DNA from: an uncultured Lachnospiraceae bacterium
GTDB lineage: Bacteria; Bacillota; Clostridia; Lachnospirales; Lachnospiraceae
Length of the DNA: 64,000 nucleotides
Direction: 5' to 3'
Assembly: GCA_910586615.1 (NCBI GenBank)
Contig: CAJUJP010000018.1
Location: 1 to 64,000 of the forward strand
A model generated the notes under the pieces. It saw only the letters and a program-made list of their open reading frames with translations. It did no database searches and was not told where the DNA came from. Positions 44,681-53,784 of the stretch are shown one piece after another; position 1 is the first letter of the stretch; each line of letters opens with the position of its first letter. The translations under genes were made by a program, and so were the position numbers.

Positions 44681-45217
44681 TTATCTTCGATACTTATTGT
44701 AATATGCCAGAATTGCGGAAACCGTCTTTCCATCCTGGATCTTGCAGTCATAGATCATCTTCAAAAGTTCTTCCACATCATAACTTGCCACATCCAGAAA
44801 CTCGTCTTCATCAAGATGCTGTCTGCTTCTCTTCAAGTCTGTCGCCACATAGACATCAATCTTTTCATCACAAAAAGCAACTGTAGTGCGCAGAGACAGC
44901 AGCAATTCGATCCTGCCTGCCGTATATCCGGTCTCTTCTTCCAGTTCTCTTGCCGCAGCAAGCTCCGTAGGTTCCTCCGCCCCGTCCAGTCCGCCTGCCG
45001 GAATCTCAAGAGTTTCTCTGTCCAGCGCATTTCTGTACTGTCTGACCATCAGAAGCTTTCCGTCGTCTTGCACAGCAACCACCGCCGCCGCGCCTTTATG
45101 CTTGATATAATCCCATTTGGCAATATTGCCGTTGGGGATCCTGATGGTATCCTGATAATAATCTATAATGGCGCCTTTATGCACCAGTTCCCTGTCGATA
45201 CGCTCGTATTTCTCCAT
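44681..45217 (-). CDS. Nudix hydrolase, ADP-ribose pyrophosphatase type
   Basis: A 178-residue cytosolic enzyme. The Nudix box is intact (GGLDGAEEPTELAAARELEEETGY), preceded by the beta strands VVAVQDDGKLLMVRQYR, typical of ADP-ribose pyrophosphatases that give AMP and ribose 5-phosphate. The ATG at 45217 has an adjacent GAGGTG site; an upstream ATG lacks one. It is followed by a small hypothetical gene, spoIIM and xerD. Confidence 0.92.
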   Translation of the reverse strand: MEKYERIDRELVHKGAIIDYYQDTIRIPNGNIAKWDYIKHKGAAAVVAVQDDGKLLMVRQYRNALDRETLEIPAGGLDGAEEPTELAAARELEEETGYTAGRIELLLSLRTTVAFCDEKIDVYVATDLKRSRQHLDEDEFLDVASYDVEELLKMIYDCKIQDGKTVSAILAYYNKYRR

Positions 45218-45413
45218 ACACACCTCGCTGACATACACAATTCAGTGATATTATATTACATCATATAACACTTCCCGGTTCTTGTCCAGCATACAATATC
45301 CGTAATCTCCACACAATCTCACCCACAATTTCCATTTTAGAACCGTTCTTGCCGAAGCTTTCATTACACGGACAGAGCAGGCATAAACCTGAATTTACAT
45401 CCCGCTGCTGCTT

Positions 45414-46703
45414 TTACACTGTTTCCAGCAGCTTTTCTACGCTGACCAGTTTAACACAAAGCACAAACAGATCCGTCGCCGCAGCCATCTCTTCCGATGT
45501 GGGATAAGACGGTGCTATACGGATATTACTGTCCTTCGGGTCAATTCCGTAGGGGAATGTTGCACCGGCGCCTGTCAATACAACGCCTGCTTCCTTACAC
45601 TTTGCCACGATCGCTTTTGCACAGCCTTCCATCGCATCAAAAGAAATGAAATAGCCGCCCCGCGGTCTGGTCCATTCACCTATTCCACGTCCACCCAGTT
45701 CCTGATCCAATACTCGAAGAACCGCCTCAAATTTCGGTCTCATGATATCTGCATGTTTCCGCATGTGTTCCAGCATACCGTCCAGATTCTTAAAAAATCT
45801 CACATGCCGAAGTTGATTAACTTTATCATATCCGATGGTCTGGATCGTTAAAAACTTTTTAACCTCTTCCACATTTGCCTTGGAGGATGCAAATGCTGCA
45901 ACACCTGCTCCCGAAAAGCTGACCTTGGAAGTAGATACAAATTCATATACCATGTCCGGATTGCCGGCTTTCTCACACTCACTCAGGATTTCCAGAATCT
46001 GATCCTGCTCATCTTCGTACAGATGATGGATCGCATATGCATTATCCCAGTAAATACGGAAATCTTCCGCCGCAGGCTTAAGAGCCGCAAATCTTCTCAC
46101 CGTCTCATCCGAATAAGAAATACCTTGCGGATTAGAATATTTCGGCACACACCAGATTCCTTTGACTGCAGGATCTTCCGAAACATATTTCTCCACCAGA
46201 TCCATATCCGGTCCTTCAGAAGTCATGGGAATCGTTATCATCTCTATTCCAAAAAGCTGTGTGATTGCAAAATGTCTGTCATATCCCGGCGCAGGACACA
46301 GAAACTTGACCTTATCAAGCTTACACCATGGTGTACTTCCCAATACGCCGTGTGTCATACAACGTGAAACAGTATCATACATAATAGACAGACTGGCATT
46401 ACCATACACGATCACATTTTCAGCCGGAACGCCTCCCATCATATCGCCAAAGAGACGCTTTGCTTCCGGGATGCCGTCCATCAGTCCATAGTTTCTCGTA
46501 TCCATACCGTTCTCGGCATTCATATCCGATTCTGCATCCAAAGCATCCATAATACCCATTGTCATATCAAGCTGTACGGTGGTAGGTTTTCCCCTGGACA
46601 TATCCAATTTTAACCCTTTCCCTTTAGCATCTTCAAATTCCTTTTCAAGTTCTGCCTTCAGTGATAAAAGCTCTTCCTTGCTCATCTCTTTGTACGGTTT
46701 CAT
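45414..46703 (-). CDS. Aspartate-type aminotransferase (PF12897-like)
   Basis: A 429-residue PLP-dependent fold-type I enzyme of the aspartate aminotransferase subgroup related to MocR-type domains. VSTSKVSFSGAGVAAF contains the PLP lysine near residue 250, YWDNAYAIHHL the ring-binding Asp, and NIRIAPSYPT the substrate-binding Arg. Its exact amino acid is uncertain, although aspartate or a broad role is likely. The ATG at 46703 lies 13 bases from AAAGGAG; a GTG nine bases earlier is only four bases from it, so the start is not certain. Confidence 0.85.
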   Translation of the reverse strand: MKPYKEMSKEELLSLKAELEKEFEDAKGKGLKLDMSRGKPTTVQLDMTMGIMDALDAESDMNAENGMDTRNYGLMDGIPEAKRLFGDMMGGVPAENVIVYGNASLSIMYDTVSRCMTHGVLGSTPWCKLDKVKFLCPAPGYDRHFAITQLFGIEMITIPMTSEGPDMDLVEKYVSEDPAVKGIWCVPKYSNPQGISYSDETVRRFAALKPAAEDFRIYWDNAYAIHHLYEDEQDQILEILSECEKAGNPDMVYEFVSTSKVSFSGAGVAAFASSKANVEEVKKFLTIQTIGYDKVNQLRHVRFFKNLDGMLEHMRKHADIMRPKFEAVLRVLDQELGGRGIGEWTRPRGGYFISFDAMEGCAKAIVAKCKEAGVVLTGAGATFPYGIDPKDSNIRIAPSYPTSEEMAAATDLFVLCVKLVSVEKLLETV

Positions 46704-46826
46704 ACCTATCACAATACTCCTTTCAGTCTGATCCTGCGTACCGGAAACATTTTTATTATGACATATAACGGCTCATTCTATAAACCTGTTTTCATGTCCG
46801 GTATATTCCGGTTTTAGCATTGAATA

Positions 46827-46882
46827 ATTGTATACAATCATACACTTCTAAATATTCTACTACAGAATTTCTAATTTCACAA
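46827..46882 (-). promoter_or_regulatory. Promoter of the aminotransferase gene with a 12-bp palindrome
   Basis: Minus-strand TTGTGA (46877-46882), 17 bases, TAGAAT (46854-46859). A perfect palindrome, ATTGTATACAAT (46827-46838), lies about 15-25 bases downstream of the -10 box and could be a repressor operator. The rest of the ~300-base gap between this gene and rny shows nothing else clear. Confidence 0.6.
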
Positions 46883-46985
46883 GTATATAGATAAGACAAT
46901 TTTCCGCTGGTTTTTCCGGCGTTTATGGTAATTGTGTACAGATCTTAATGCGGCCTAACTCTTCCGGCGCACAAATCTCATGACG

Positions 46986-47017
46986 TGAAAAAACCCTGTA
47001 GATTTCTCTACAGGGTT
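46986..47017 (-). terminator. Terminator of rny
   Basis: AACCCTGTAGA (46992-47002) pairs with TCTACAGGGTT (47007-47017). The minus strand continues with a T-run. It lies just beyond the rny stop. Confidence 0.95.
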
Positions 47018-47024
47018 ATCAATA

Positions 47025-48572
47025 CTATTTAGCATAGTCAATGACACGGCTCTCACGGATCACATTTATTTTGATCTGTCCAGGATACTCTAACTCAGCT
47101 TCGATCTGCTTAGAAATATCTCTGGCGAGTAATACCATATCAGAATCATTGATCTGTTCTGGAACTACCATAACACGAATCTCTCTACCTGCCTGAATAG
47201 CAAAAGATTTATCAACACCTTTGAAATTGTTTGTAATGTCTTCTAATTGTTTTAGTCTTGTTGTATATGTTTCTAATGTCTCTCTTCTCGCACCCGGTCT
47301 TGCCGCGGAAATCGTATCAGCAGCCTGTACAATGCACGCAATCAGAGTCTGAGGTTCCACATCGCCGTGATGAGACTCAACGGCATTTATTACAGTCGGT
47401 GATTCTTTGTATTTTCTGCAAAGATCAACACCCAATTGAATATGTGAGCCTTCCATCTCATGGTCTACAGCCTTGCCGATATCATGTAATAAACCTGCAC
47501 GTTTCGCCATTCTGACATCCAATCCCATCTCAGCGGCAAGCAGACCTGACAGCTGAGCAACCTCGATTGAATGCTTCAATGCGTTCTGACCATAACTGGT
47601 TCTGAATTTCATCTTACCGAGTAATCTTACGAGTTCAGGATGAATACCGTGTACGCCTACTTCCAGAGTAGCGGCTTCACCTTCCTCTTTGATCATCACT
47701 TCTACTTCTCTTTGCGCCTTCTCAACCATCTCTTCGATTCTGGCCGGATGGATACGTCCGTCTACGATCAGTTTCTCAAGCGCAATTCTCGCCACTTCTC
47801 TGCGAATGGGGTCAAATCCGGATAAAATAACAGCTTCCGGCGTATCATCAATAATCAGATCAACGCCCGTCATCGTCTCAAGAGTTCTGATATTACGTCC
47901 CTCTCTACCGATGATCCTGCCTTTCATCTCGTCATTCGGAAGCTGTACAACAGATATCGTTGTCTCGGATACGTGATCAGCAGCACACTTCTGTATTGCC
48001 GTGACAACATACTCCTTAGCCTTCTTCTCGGCCTCTTCCTTTGCCCTGCTCTCCATCTCCTTGATCATGACAGCAGTTTCATGTTTCACTTCATCTTCAA
48101 CAATTTTCAACAAATAATCTTTTGCTTGTTCGGAGGTCAATCCTGAGATTCGTTCTAGTTCCTGTAATCTCTGCTCGTTTAGTTTGGAAATCTCTTCGCG
48201 CTGTTTCGCAAGGGATTCTTCCCTCTGCGCCAAACTTGCTTCCTTCTTCTCGATCGCATCAGCTTTCTTATCAATGTTCTCTTCCTTCTGCTGCACACGC
48301 CGCTCATAGCGCTGCGCTTCCGCACGCCGTTCCTTGATCTCCTTGTCCAACTCATTTTTTGTACGAATGGACTCTTCTTTGACCTCAAGCAATGACTCAC
48401 GCTTCTTCGCTTCAGCAGTTTTGAGAGCTTCATCAATAATTTCCCTGGCCTTCTCATCCGCATTACCCAGCTTGGCTTCCACAACCTGTTTACGATAGTT
48501 GATCGCAGCTAAGGCAGATACCGGAATGGCGATTACCAGTGTGATGAGTACCGCTACCACAACTTGCCACAT
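47025..48572 (-). CDS. rny: Ribonuclease Y
   Basis: Membrane-bound endoribonuclease that initiates mRNA decay. The 515-residue protein has an N-terminal membrane helix (about 2-24), a long coiled coil (about 30-190), a KH domain with the motif GRIIGREGRNIR near residue 218, and an HD domain with LLHDIGKAVDHE near 360. It is monocistronic, with its own promoter and terminator, immediately followed upstream by the recA-recX unit. Confidence 0.97.
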   Translation of the reverse strand: MWQVVVAVLITLVIAIPVSALAAINYRKQVVEAKLGNADEKAREIIDEALKTAEAKKRESLLEVKEESIRTKNELDKEIKERRAEAQRYERRVQQKEENIDKKADAIEKKEASLAQREESLAKQREEISKLNEQRLQELERISGLTSEQAKDYLLKIVEDEVKHETAVMIKEMESRAKEEAEKKAKEYVVTAIQKCAADHVSETTISVVQLPNDEMKGRIIGREGRNIRTLETMTGVDLIIDDTPEAVILSGFDPIRREVARIALEKLIVDGRIHPARIEEMVEKAQREVEVMIKEEGEAATLEVGVHGIHPELVRLLGKMKFRTSYGQNALKHSIEVAQLSGLLAAEMGLDVRMAKRAGLLHDIGKAVDHEMEGSHIQLGVDLCRKYKESPTVINAVESHHGDVEPQTLIACIVQAADTISAARPGARRETLETYTTRLKQLEDITNNFKGVDKSFAIQAGREIRVMVVPEQINDSDMVLLARDISKQIEAELEYPGQIKINVIRESRVIDYAK

Positions 48573-48688
48573 TACAGGAGCACCTCCTTATTTAGTTTTC
48601 ATTGTACATAATCTATTCTAGAATGTTTCAGCTGTTTAGGCATTTATATAAATCAACATTCTATACTAAGCAAAATTACAACACTTAA

Positions 48689-48717
48689 ATTCTATACTGA
48701 ATTTGATGTTATGTCAA
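48689..48717 (-). promoter_or_regulatory. Promoter of rny
   Basis: Minus-strand consensus TTGACA (48712-48717), 17 bases, TAGAAT (48689-48694), followed by a leader of about 110 bases. Confidence 0.75.
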
Positions 48718-48730
48718 GTAGATTTCCCGT

Positions 48731-48758
48731 CGGACAATCATTGACGGACAATCATTGA
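48731..48758. repeat. Exact 14-bp tandem duplication
   Basis: CGGACAATCATTGA occurs twice back to back, between the recX stop and the rny promoter. It looks like a recent slippage or a doubled site. Confidence 0.9.
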
Positions 48759-48761
48759 AAA

Positions 48762-49379
48762 CTAAACTTCATGCACCATAAGTGCCCTGTTGATCGTATC
48801 AGTGCGGAAACCCTTCCTGTATAGGAATCCGTACATTTTCTGCTGTTCCTGTCTGCTGGCAGTATCTGCACAATATTTTTTCTTTCTGAGAAGGTCGCAG
48901 ACTATGGTCATCTCGTTCTGTTCTACTCCTTCGTCTTCCAGTTCTTCAAAGGCTTTCCTGATCTGTTCTTTATCTATTCCCTTCCGCATCAGATCCGTTT
49001 CCATGCGGACTCTGCTCTTGTTCTGCAGGTTATATTCAATGAAATCACGGGCGTACCGCATATCGTCTATATAACCATAGGATTCCACATATCCGATTGC
49101 CTCATTGATACATTCCTGCGGATACTCACCCTGCTTCAATTTATCCTCAAGCTGCTTCCTGGTATAATCCTTTGACTGCAGCAGGTTCATGCTGCGCAGC
49201 TTTGCCCGTTTCGGCAGAATCTGCGTCATAATCTCGTGATAGCTTTCCGCCGAAAGTTCTGATCCTTCCTTCATTTGAAACCGGCGCAGTTCGCCTTTGT
49301 ACAAGACAAAAGCAAACTGTCCGTCCAAATAAATCCGACAGCGTGCCCTTGACACTTCGGATATCTGTGTCACAAGCAT
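48762..49379 (-). CDS. recX: RecA regulator RecX
   Basis: A 205-residue helical cytosolic protein that modulates RecA filaments. It has tandem three-helix units, with the typical pattern SKDYTRKQLEDKLKQGEYP and YIDDMRYARDFIEY. It starts 12 bases after the recA stop, on the same SOS-controlled transcript. No terminator is obvious between its stop and the rny promoter. Confidence 0.92.
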   Translation of the reverse strand: MLVTQISEVSRARCRIYLDGQFAFVLYKGELRRFQMKEGSELSAESYHEIMTQILPKRAKLRSMNLLQSKDYTRKQLEDKLKQGEYPQECINEAIGYVESYGYIDDMRYARDFIEYNLQNKSRVRMETDLMRKGIDKEQIRKAFEELEDEGVEQNEMTIVCDLLRKKKYCADTASRQEQQKMYGFLYRKGFRTDTINRALMVHEV

Positions 49380-49391
49380 TCTGGTTCTCTC

Positions 49392-50474
49392 CTATTCCTT
49401 AGCTGCTTTCTTATCAGCCTTTTTGTCTGTTGTTGTCTGCACATCCCGGGCAGGCTGCTCAGCAGCTTCCGGCTGGTCCGTATCCAGATTAAACAGTTCT
49501 CTGACCTTACGCTCCACCTCCGCGCATACAGCCGGGTTATCGCGCAGATACTGCTTCGCGTTCTCTCTGCCCTGTCCGATCTTATTTCCTTCATACGCAT
49601 ACCATGCGCCACTCTTATTAACGATATTATTGCCGGCAGCCAGATCAAGAATATCCCCTACGACAGAAATTCCCTCACCGAACATAATGTCAAATTCAGC
49701 TTCTTTGAAGGGCGGCGCAATCTTATTCTTGACAACCTTGACTCTCGTCCGGTTACCGATCACTTCCCCGCCCTGTTTCAGCGATTCGATCCTTCTGACA
49801 TCCAGACGGACGGAGGAATAAAATTTCAGTGCACGGCCTCCCGTCGTGGTCTCCGGATTGCCGAACATGACGCCGACCTTCTCACGAAGCTGGTTGATAA
49901 AGATGACCGTACAGTTGGACTTGCTGATCACAGCAGTCAGTTTACGAAGCGCCTGGGACATCAGACGCGCCTGCAGACCCACATGGCTGTCTCCCATGTC
50001 TCCATCAATCTCTGCTTTCGGTACCAGTGCCGCAACAGAGTCCACTACAATAATATCCACCGCACCGGAACGTACCATAGTCTCTGTAATTTCCAGTGCC
50101 TGCTCGCCGCAGTCCGGCTGGGAAATATATAAATTATCAATATCCACGCCTATATTTTTCGCATATACAGGATCCAGCGCATGTTCCGCATCAATAAATC
50201 CAGCGATTCCGCCCCTTTTCTGTACCTCTGCTATCATATGTAAAGTGACGGTCGTCTTACCGCTGGACTCCGGCCCGTAGATTTCCACGATTCTTCCCTT
50301 CGGAATACCACCGAGACCTAATGCCAGATCAAGACTCAGGGAGCCTGTGGGAATCGTCTCCACGTTCATCTGTACCGAGGGATCGCCAAGTTTCATGACA
50401 GCACCTTTACCAAACTGCCTCTCTATCTGCCCTAAAGCCGCATCCAATGCTTTTAATTTCTCTTCTCTTTCCAT
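49392..50474 (-). CDS. recA: Recombinase RecA
   Basis: Strand-exchange protein and SOS co-protease. The 360-residue protein has the P-loop GPESSGKTT near residue 66, LLISQPDCGEQALEI-type motifs, and the RecA signature ALKFYSSVRLD. The ATG at 50474 follows AAAAGGAG; a longer reading frame crosses the promoter and is rejected. A consensus promoter with two LexA boxes lies upstream, so SOS regulation is expected. Confidence 0.98.
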   Translation of the reverse strand: MEREEKLKALDAALGQIERQFGKGAVMKLGDPSVQMNVETIPTGSLSLDLALGLGGIPKGRIVEIYGPESSGKTTVTLHMIAEVQKRGGIAGFIDAEHALDPVYAKNIGVDIDNLYISQPDCGEQALEITETMVRSGAVDIIVVDSVAALVPKAEIDGDMGDSHVGLQARLMSQALRKLTAVISKSNCTVIFINQLREKVGVMFGNPETTTGGRALKFYSSVRLDVRRIESLKQGGEVIGNRTRVKVVKNKIAPPFKEAEFDIMFGEGISVVGDILDLAAGNNIVNKSGAWYAYEGNKIGQGRENAKQYLRDNPAVCAEVERKVRELFNLDTDQPEAAEQPARDVQTTTDKKADKKAAKE

Positions 50475-50495
50475 GATCTGTTCTCCTTTTCTATA

Positions 50496-50543
50496 GAACA
50501 TCCGTTCTTTTATCAGATTAAAACGGATGTTCGGTTTTGTCAA
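50496..50543 (-). promoter_or_regulatory. SOS promoter of recA with two LexA boxes
   Basis: Minus-strand TTGACA (50538-50543), 17 bases, TAATCT (50515-50520). A LexA (DinR-type) box, GAAC-ATCC-GTTC, lies at 50496-50507 downstream of the start site. A second, one-mismatch copy (GAAC-ATCC-GTTT on the minus strand, 50522-50533) fills the promoter spacer. The two form an inverted repeat. Confidence 0.88.
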
Positions 50544-50562
50544 TACATTTTTATTAGTGTTA

Positions 50563-50604
50563 GTAAAAATCCATTTGCAAAGCAAATTTTGCATGGATTT
50601 TTAC
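50563..50604. repeat. 12-bp inverted repeat upstream of the recA promoter
   Basis: GTAAAAATCCAT (50563-50574) and ATGGATTTTTAC (50593-50604) flank an 18-base loop that itself contains TTGCAAAGCAA. It lies outside the recA transcript. Its role is unknown; it resembles an AT-rich terminator without an obvious gene. Confidence 0.6.
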
Positions 50605-50932
50605 CTGTTACTGAAACGAACTGAACAGTAACATTGTACCTATTCTAGCACTTTAAATGTCCAATAAATGACACTTCTACCCTCCTTTCTCAAATAAATC
50701 ACATAAAATTGAAATAATGGAAATCACGGCGAAATGCCCGATGTGTAATAACAGATATCCATTCTTCAGATAAGAACAGCTTAACAAAAAAGCCTGTGCC
50801 ATGCAAGTGTTCCACAAAAATTTTACAGTTTTTCTATTTTCACGGGTAGAAAAACTGTTTTCGATTTAAAAAGTGCAGAGCAGCTTTGCCAAAGCCGCCC
50901 ATGCAGACATCCGGTATTTTCTCACTTCACTC
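50605..50932. other. Intergenic region with a terminator-like hairpin
   Basis: No gene is supported in this stretch. ACAGTTTTTCTA (50825-50836) pairs with TAGAAAAACTGT (50847-50858), and on the minus strand it is followed by AAAATTTTT; this probably ends the hydrolase-GNAT transcript. AGAAAGGAGGGT on the minus strand near 50690 looks like a ribosome site but is followed only by a nine-codon frame. Confidence 0.6.
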
Positions 50933-51993
50933 TTATTCTAAACGATATTCCAGCTGACAGTCGCAGGGTTCTCTTTCCACATGCTCCTGATGGTACATCT
51001 GCGCTTCCACACATCCCATGGCCTGATAAAAAGCCTGTGTCTCCACTGCCGAATGGGCTGAAATATACAGTTTTGCGGCACCTTTCTGCCGTGCCCACAT
51101 ACATGCCGCCCGAAAAAGCGCCCTTCCGATTCCTCTGCCGCGCATATCCTCAGACACATGGATGCTCGACAGGTCAAGATACTTATGCTCACCGCCGAAC
51201 ATTTCGGCTTCCACAGACACAAAGCCTTTTAACGACTCTTGATAAAATGCGCCGTACACAAACCCGCCTGCCGCCACTGTATTTTTAAGGCAGACCGTCA
51301 GAAAACGATAATCTTCCTCCGTCCAGTCATCCACAAAAGGATCATCTCTGATGACCCATTCGTCCTTTTCCCTGCGGCGGCATCTGGTTACATTCTGACG
51401 GCGGATAAACCGGTCGAACAGTTTCCTGCATATTTCTTCTTCCTCCAGCCGCCTGTAACAGATTTCATCCTCAAGATAAGCCTGTGTCTGTTTCATGACA
51501 TCCTCTAAAATTCCGAGGCTTCTCCGAAGATCTCCCTGTACCTCAAGAGAATGCCCGGCATCCTCAAATGTATGAAGTAAAAGTCCACGCTCTCCGCACA
51601 TTGCCGCGATCTTCTCCGTCCGCGCCCAGGAATCCTTTGTTCCGTGAAAAACAATGCCGGGCCGGGGATCATAATCAAAAGTCTGTTCCAGCGGTGTGTA
51701 ATAAATATTTCTGCATGATATCCGGTGCTTCCCGGCATAGGCACAGGCCACCGCCGTTCCAATACTTTTGGACACAAAAAGAATGTCCTCATACTGCTCC
51801 CAGACAATCTCCTCCAAAGATTTCTCCGCCTGAATCCCGGCTTCCTGAAAAGCCTCCTCAACAACTCTGCTCAAGCCTGTAAAAGACAGCCTGACTACTT
51901 TATAATCGTACTGCTCTGCAAGCCTGCCGCAAAATACAATAACGGCTTATCGCAGTGATATCCTATTCCCGGAAATAAAACAGCAATCTTCAT
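50933..51993 (-). pseudogene. Alpha/beta hydrolase-GNAT acetyltransferase fusion, frameshifted
   Basis: The intact frame (50933-51874) encodes most of an alpha/beta hydrolase-like domain (SKSIGT elbow, HGTKDSW, AGHSLE histidine) followed by a GNAT acetyltransferase domain (VSEDMRGRGIGRALFRAACMW). The natural start lies at the ATG at 51993 in another frame, giving KIAVLFPGIGYHCDKPLLYF before a stop near 51907. Adding one G in GCGGCAGG at 51923-51930 would join the frames as YFAGRLAEQYDYKVVRLSF, which fits an alpha/beta hydrolase well. It is either a recent one-base deletion or a sequencing error. Confidence 0.75.
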
Positions 51994-52097
51994 AATGTTC
52001 TCACTCATCCTTTGTCATAATTCTTATTTGTTCTGTCTGATTCACGGCTTCACAAAAGAATCCCGCTCTCCGGCACAAAATCGGTACGGGAAATATT

Positions 52098-53402
52098 TTA
52101 ATCCCCATTTTCCTGATATAACATCTCAATCAGGTCAAAAAAATTCTCAAAAGTCTTCCTGCAGCACAGCGGATCAAGAATCGTGATTTTTCCCGTTTTC
52201 AGACCGATCAGCGTAAAAGCCATGGCCATCCGGTGGTCTTCGTATGTCTCTACCCTACACTCCTGCACCGCTCCGGGCATGATTCTGATTCCGTCGGCTT
52301 CCGGAACTTCCCCGCACCTGATCCCCATACGGGAAAGTTCCGTAAGGATCGCATGGATCCGGTCCGTCTCCTGAAAACGGATATGACCAACATTGCGAAT
52401 GACCGTAGGTTCCTTTGCAAAAGGCGCCAGTGCCGCCATTGTCATAGTCTGATCAGAAAAATCTTTCATGGAAACATCCATGCCGGGATAATCCGCCAGA
52501 CCACTGCCTGTAATTCTCACTCCCTCGGCCTCGTCGGAAAGCCCGCATCCCATATCCTGCAGAACCTTTAAAAATCTGATATCGCCCTGCAGGGAATCCA
52601 TATGGACGTTCCGCACCGTCACATCCGCCTGCAGCAAGGGCGCCATCGCATAAAAATAACATGCGCCGGACACGTCCGGTTCTATTCTGTACTCTTCCTG
52701 TCCGAAATCCTTTGTATAAGGAATCTGATAACCGTTGTCTGTTTTCACGGGTCTGATCCCGAACTGTTCCATCATGGCAAGGGTCATTTTAATGTAAGAG
52801 CCTTCCGCCCTGTCACCGGAAAGATGCACCATCAGCCCGTTTTCCAGCAGCACCGCCGACATCAGAAGCGCACTGGCAAACTGACTGCTGATCCCTGTGT
52901 CCACCGAAACCTCCTTCAGCGACACGGCCCGGGAACGCATCACAAAGGGAAAATGGTCTTCCTCTCCAAGAAAAGTAAAGCTGACACCGGCACTTTTCAG
53001 AATATCCAGAAGGGGTTTCATGGGCCGCCTGCACATCTGGGGAGATGCCTGAAGTTCATACTCTCCGCCTGCCAGCGCCAGCATAACCGTCAGAAATCTG
53101 GCCGCCGTGCCTGCACTTCTCACGTTGACAGATGCATGGGTGTTGGGAATCCTGCCGCCCGTCCCAAGAATCGTAACATCCTTCGTCTCCTCATCTGCCT
53201 CCACCTCAAATCCCAGCTTTTCAAGACTGTCCAGAAAAGCGCGGGAATCGTCGCTGAACAAAACCCCTTTCAGCCTGCATCGCCGGGAAGATAAGGCCGC
53301 CAGCAGCAATGCCCTGTTGGTGATACTCTTGGAGCCGGGCACCTGCACTTCTATCCGTCTGTTGTTTTCCAGTTTTTTTACATAATATTGATCCATAAAC
53401 AT
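52098..53402 (-). CDS. aroA: 3-phosphoshikimate 1-carboxyvinyltransferase (EPSP synthase)
   Basis: Transfers the enolpyruvyl group from phosphoenolpyruvate to shikimate 3-phosphate. The 434-residue protein has both EPSP synthase motifs, PGSKSITNRALLLAAL near residue 23 and NVRSAGTAARFLT near 92, and the C-terminal RVETYEDHRMAMAF. The first ATG has a GAGG site six bases upstream. It is the only shikimate gene besides the DAHP synthase in this window and stands alone. Confidence 0.96.
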   Translation of the reverse strand: MFMDQYYVKKLENNRRIEVQVPGSKSITNRALLLAALSSRRCRLKGVLFSDDSRAFLDSLEKLGFEVEADEETKDVTILGTGGRIPNTHASVNVRSAGTAARFLTVMLALAGGEYELQASPQMCRRPMKPLLDILKSAGVSFTFLGEEDHFPFVMRSRAVSLKEVSVDTGISSQFASALLMSAVLLENGLMVHLSGDRAEGSYIKMTLAMMEQFGIRPVKTDNGYQIPYTKDFGQEEYRIEPDVSGACYFYAMAPLLQADVTVRNVHMDSLQGDIRFLKVLQDMGCGLSDEAEGVRITGSGLADYPGMDVSMKDFSDQTMTMAALAPFAKEPTVIRNVGHIRFQETDRIHAILTELSRMGIRCGEVPEADGIRIMPGAVQECRVETYEDHRMAMAFTLIGLKTGKITILDPLCCRKTFENFFDLIEMLYQENGD

Positions 53403-53784
53403 GATATCCTCATTCTATCTTTCTTATCCTGTCCGGCGGCCTGGATCTATTACACTCCTGCATACGGGCCGGACGTATCCTTCCCATGCCCGTAATAAAT
53501 CCTGGAAGCATTGAGTTCCTGTATCCGCCCCACGCTCAAAACCGCCGCAAACATTATATCACATATTTTCCGGATACAAAATATATGCGTCAACGTAATT
53601 GACAATTGATAATCCGTTATCTTTTTTTGAACGGTCTTATAAAGAAAATTTCCGGTTAATAAAATCAGTGGCCGGATAAGATATGCCGCCTGATCAATAG
53701 CGTTTATATATTACAATATATAATCAGACTAAGTTAGGTGTTTAATTTAACCACATAAAATTTAAATAAAAGAAACCAATAATC
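53403..53784. other. Intergenic region between the XRE regulator and aroA
   Basis: About 380 bases without a gene. The right half is strongly AT-rich and contains TTATATAT-TACA-ATATATAA (53704-53723), a perfect AT-only palindrome. It should hold the aroA promoter, which I could not place confidently, and the 3' end of the XRE gene. Confidence 0.55.

Noticed and set aside
48731..48758. Start of a CRISPR-like array
   Set aside because: Only two copies with no spacer between them; it is a plain tandem duplication.
50680..50700. Small gene behind an AGAAAGGAGG-like site on the minus strand
   Set aside because: The frame after the site stops after nine codons and no other start follows.
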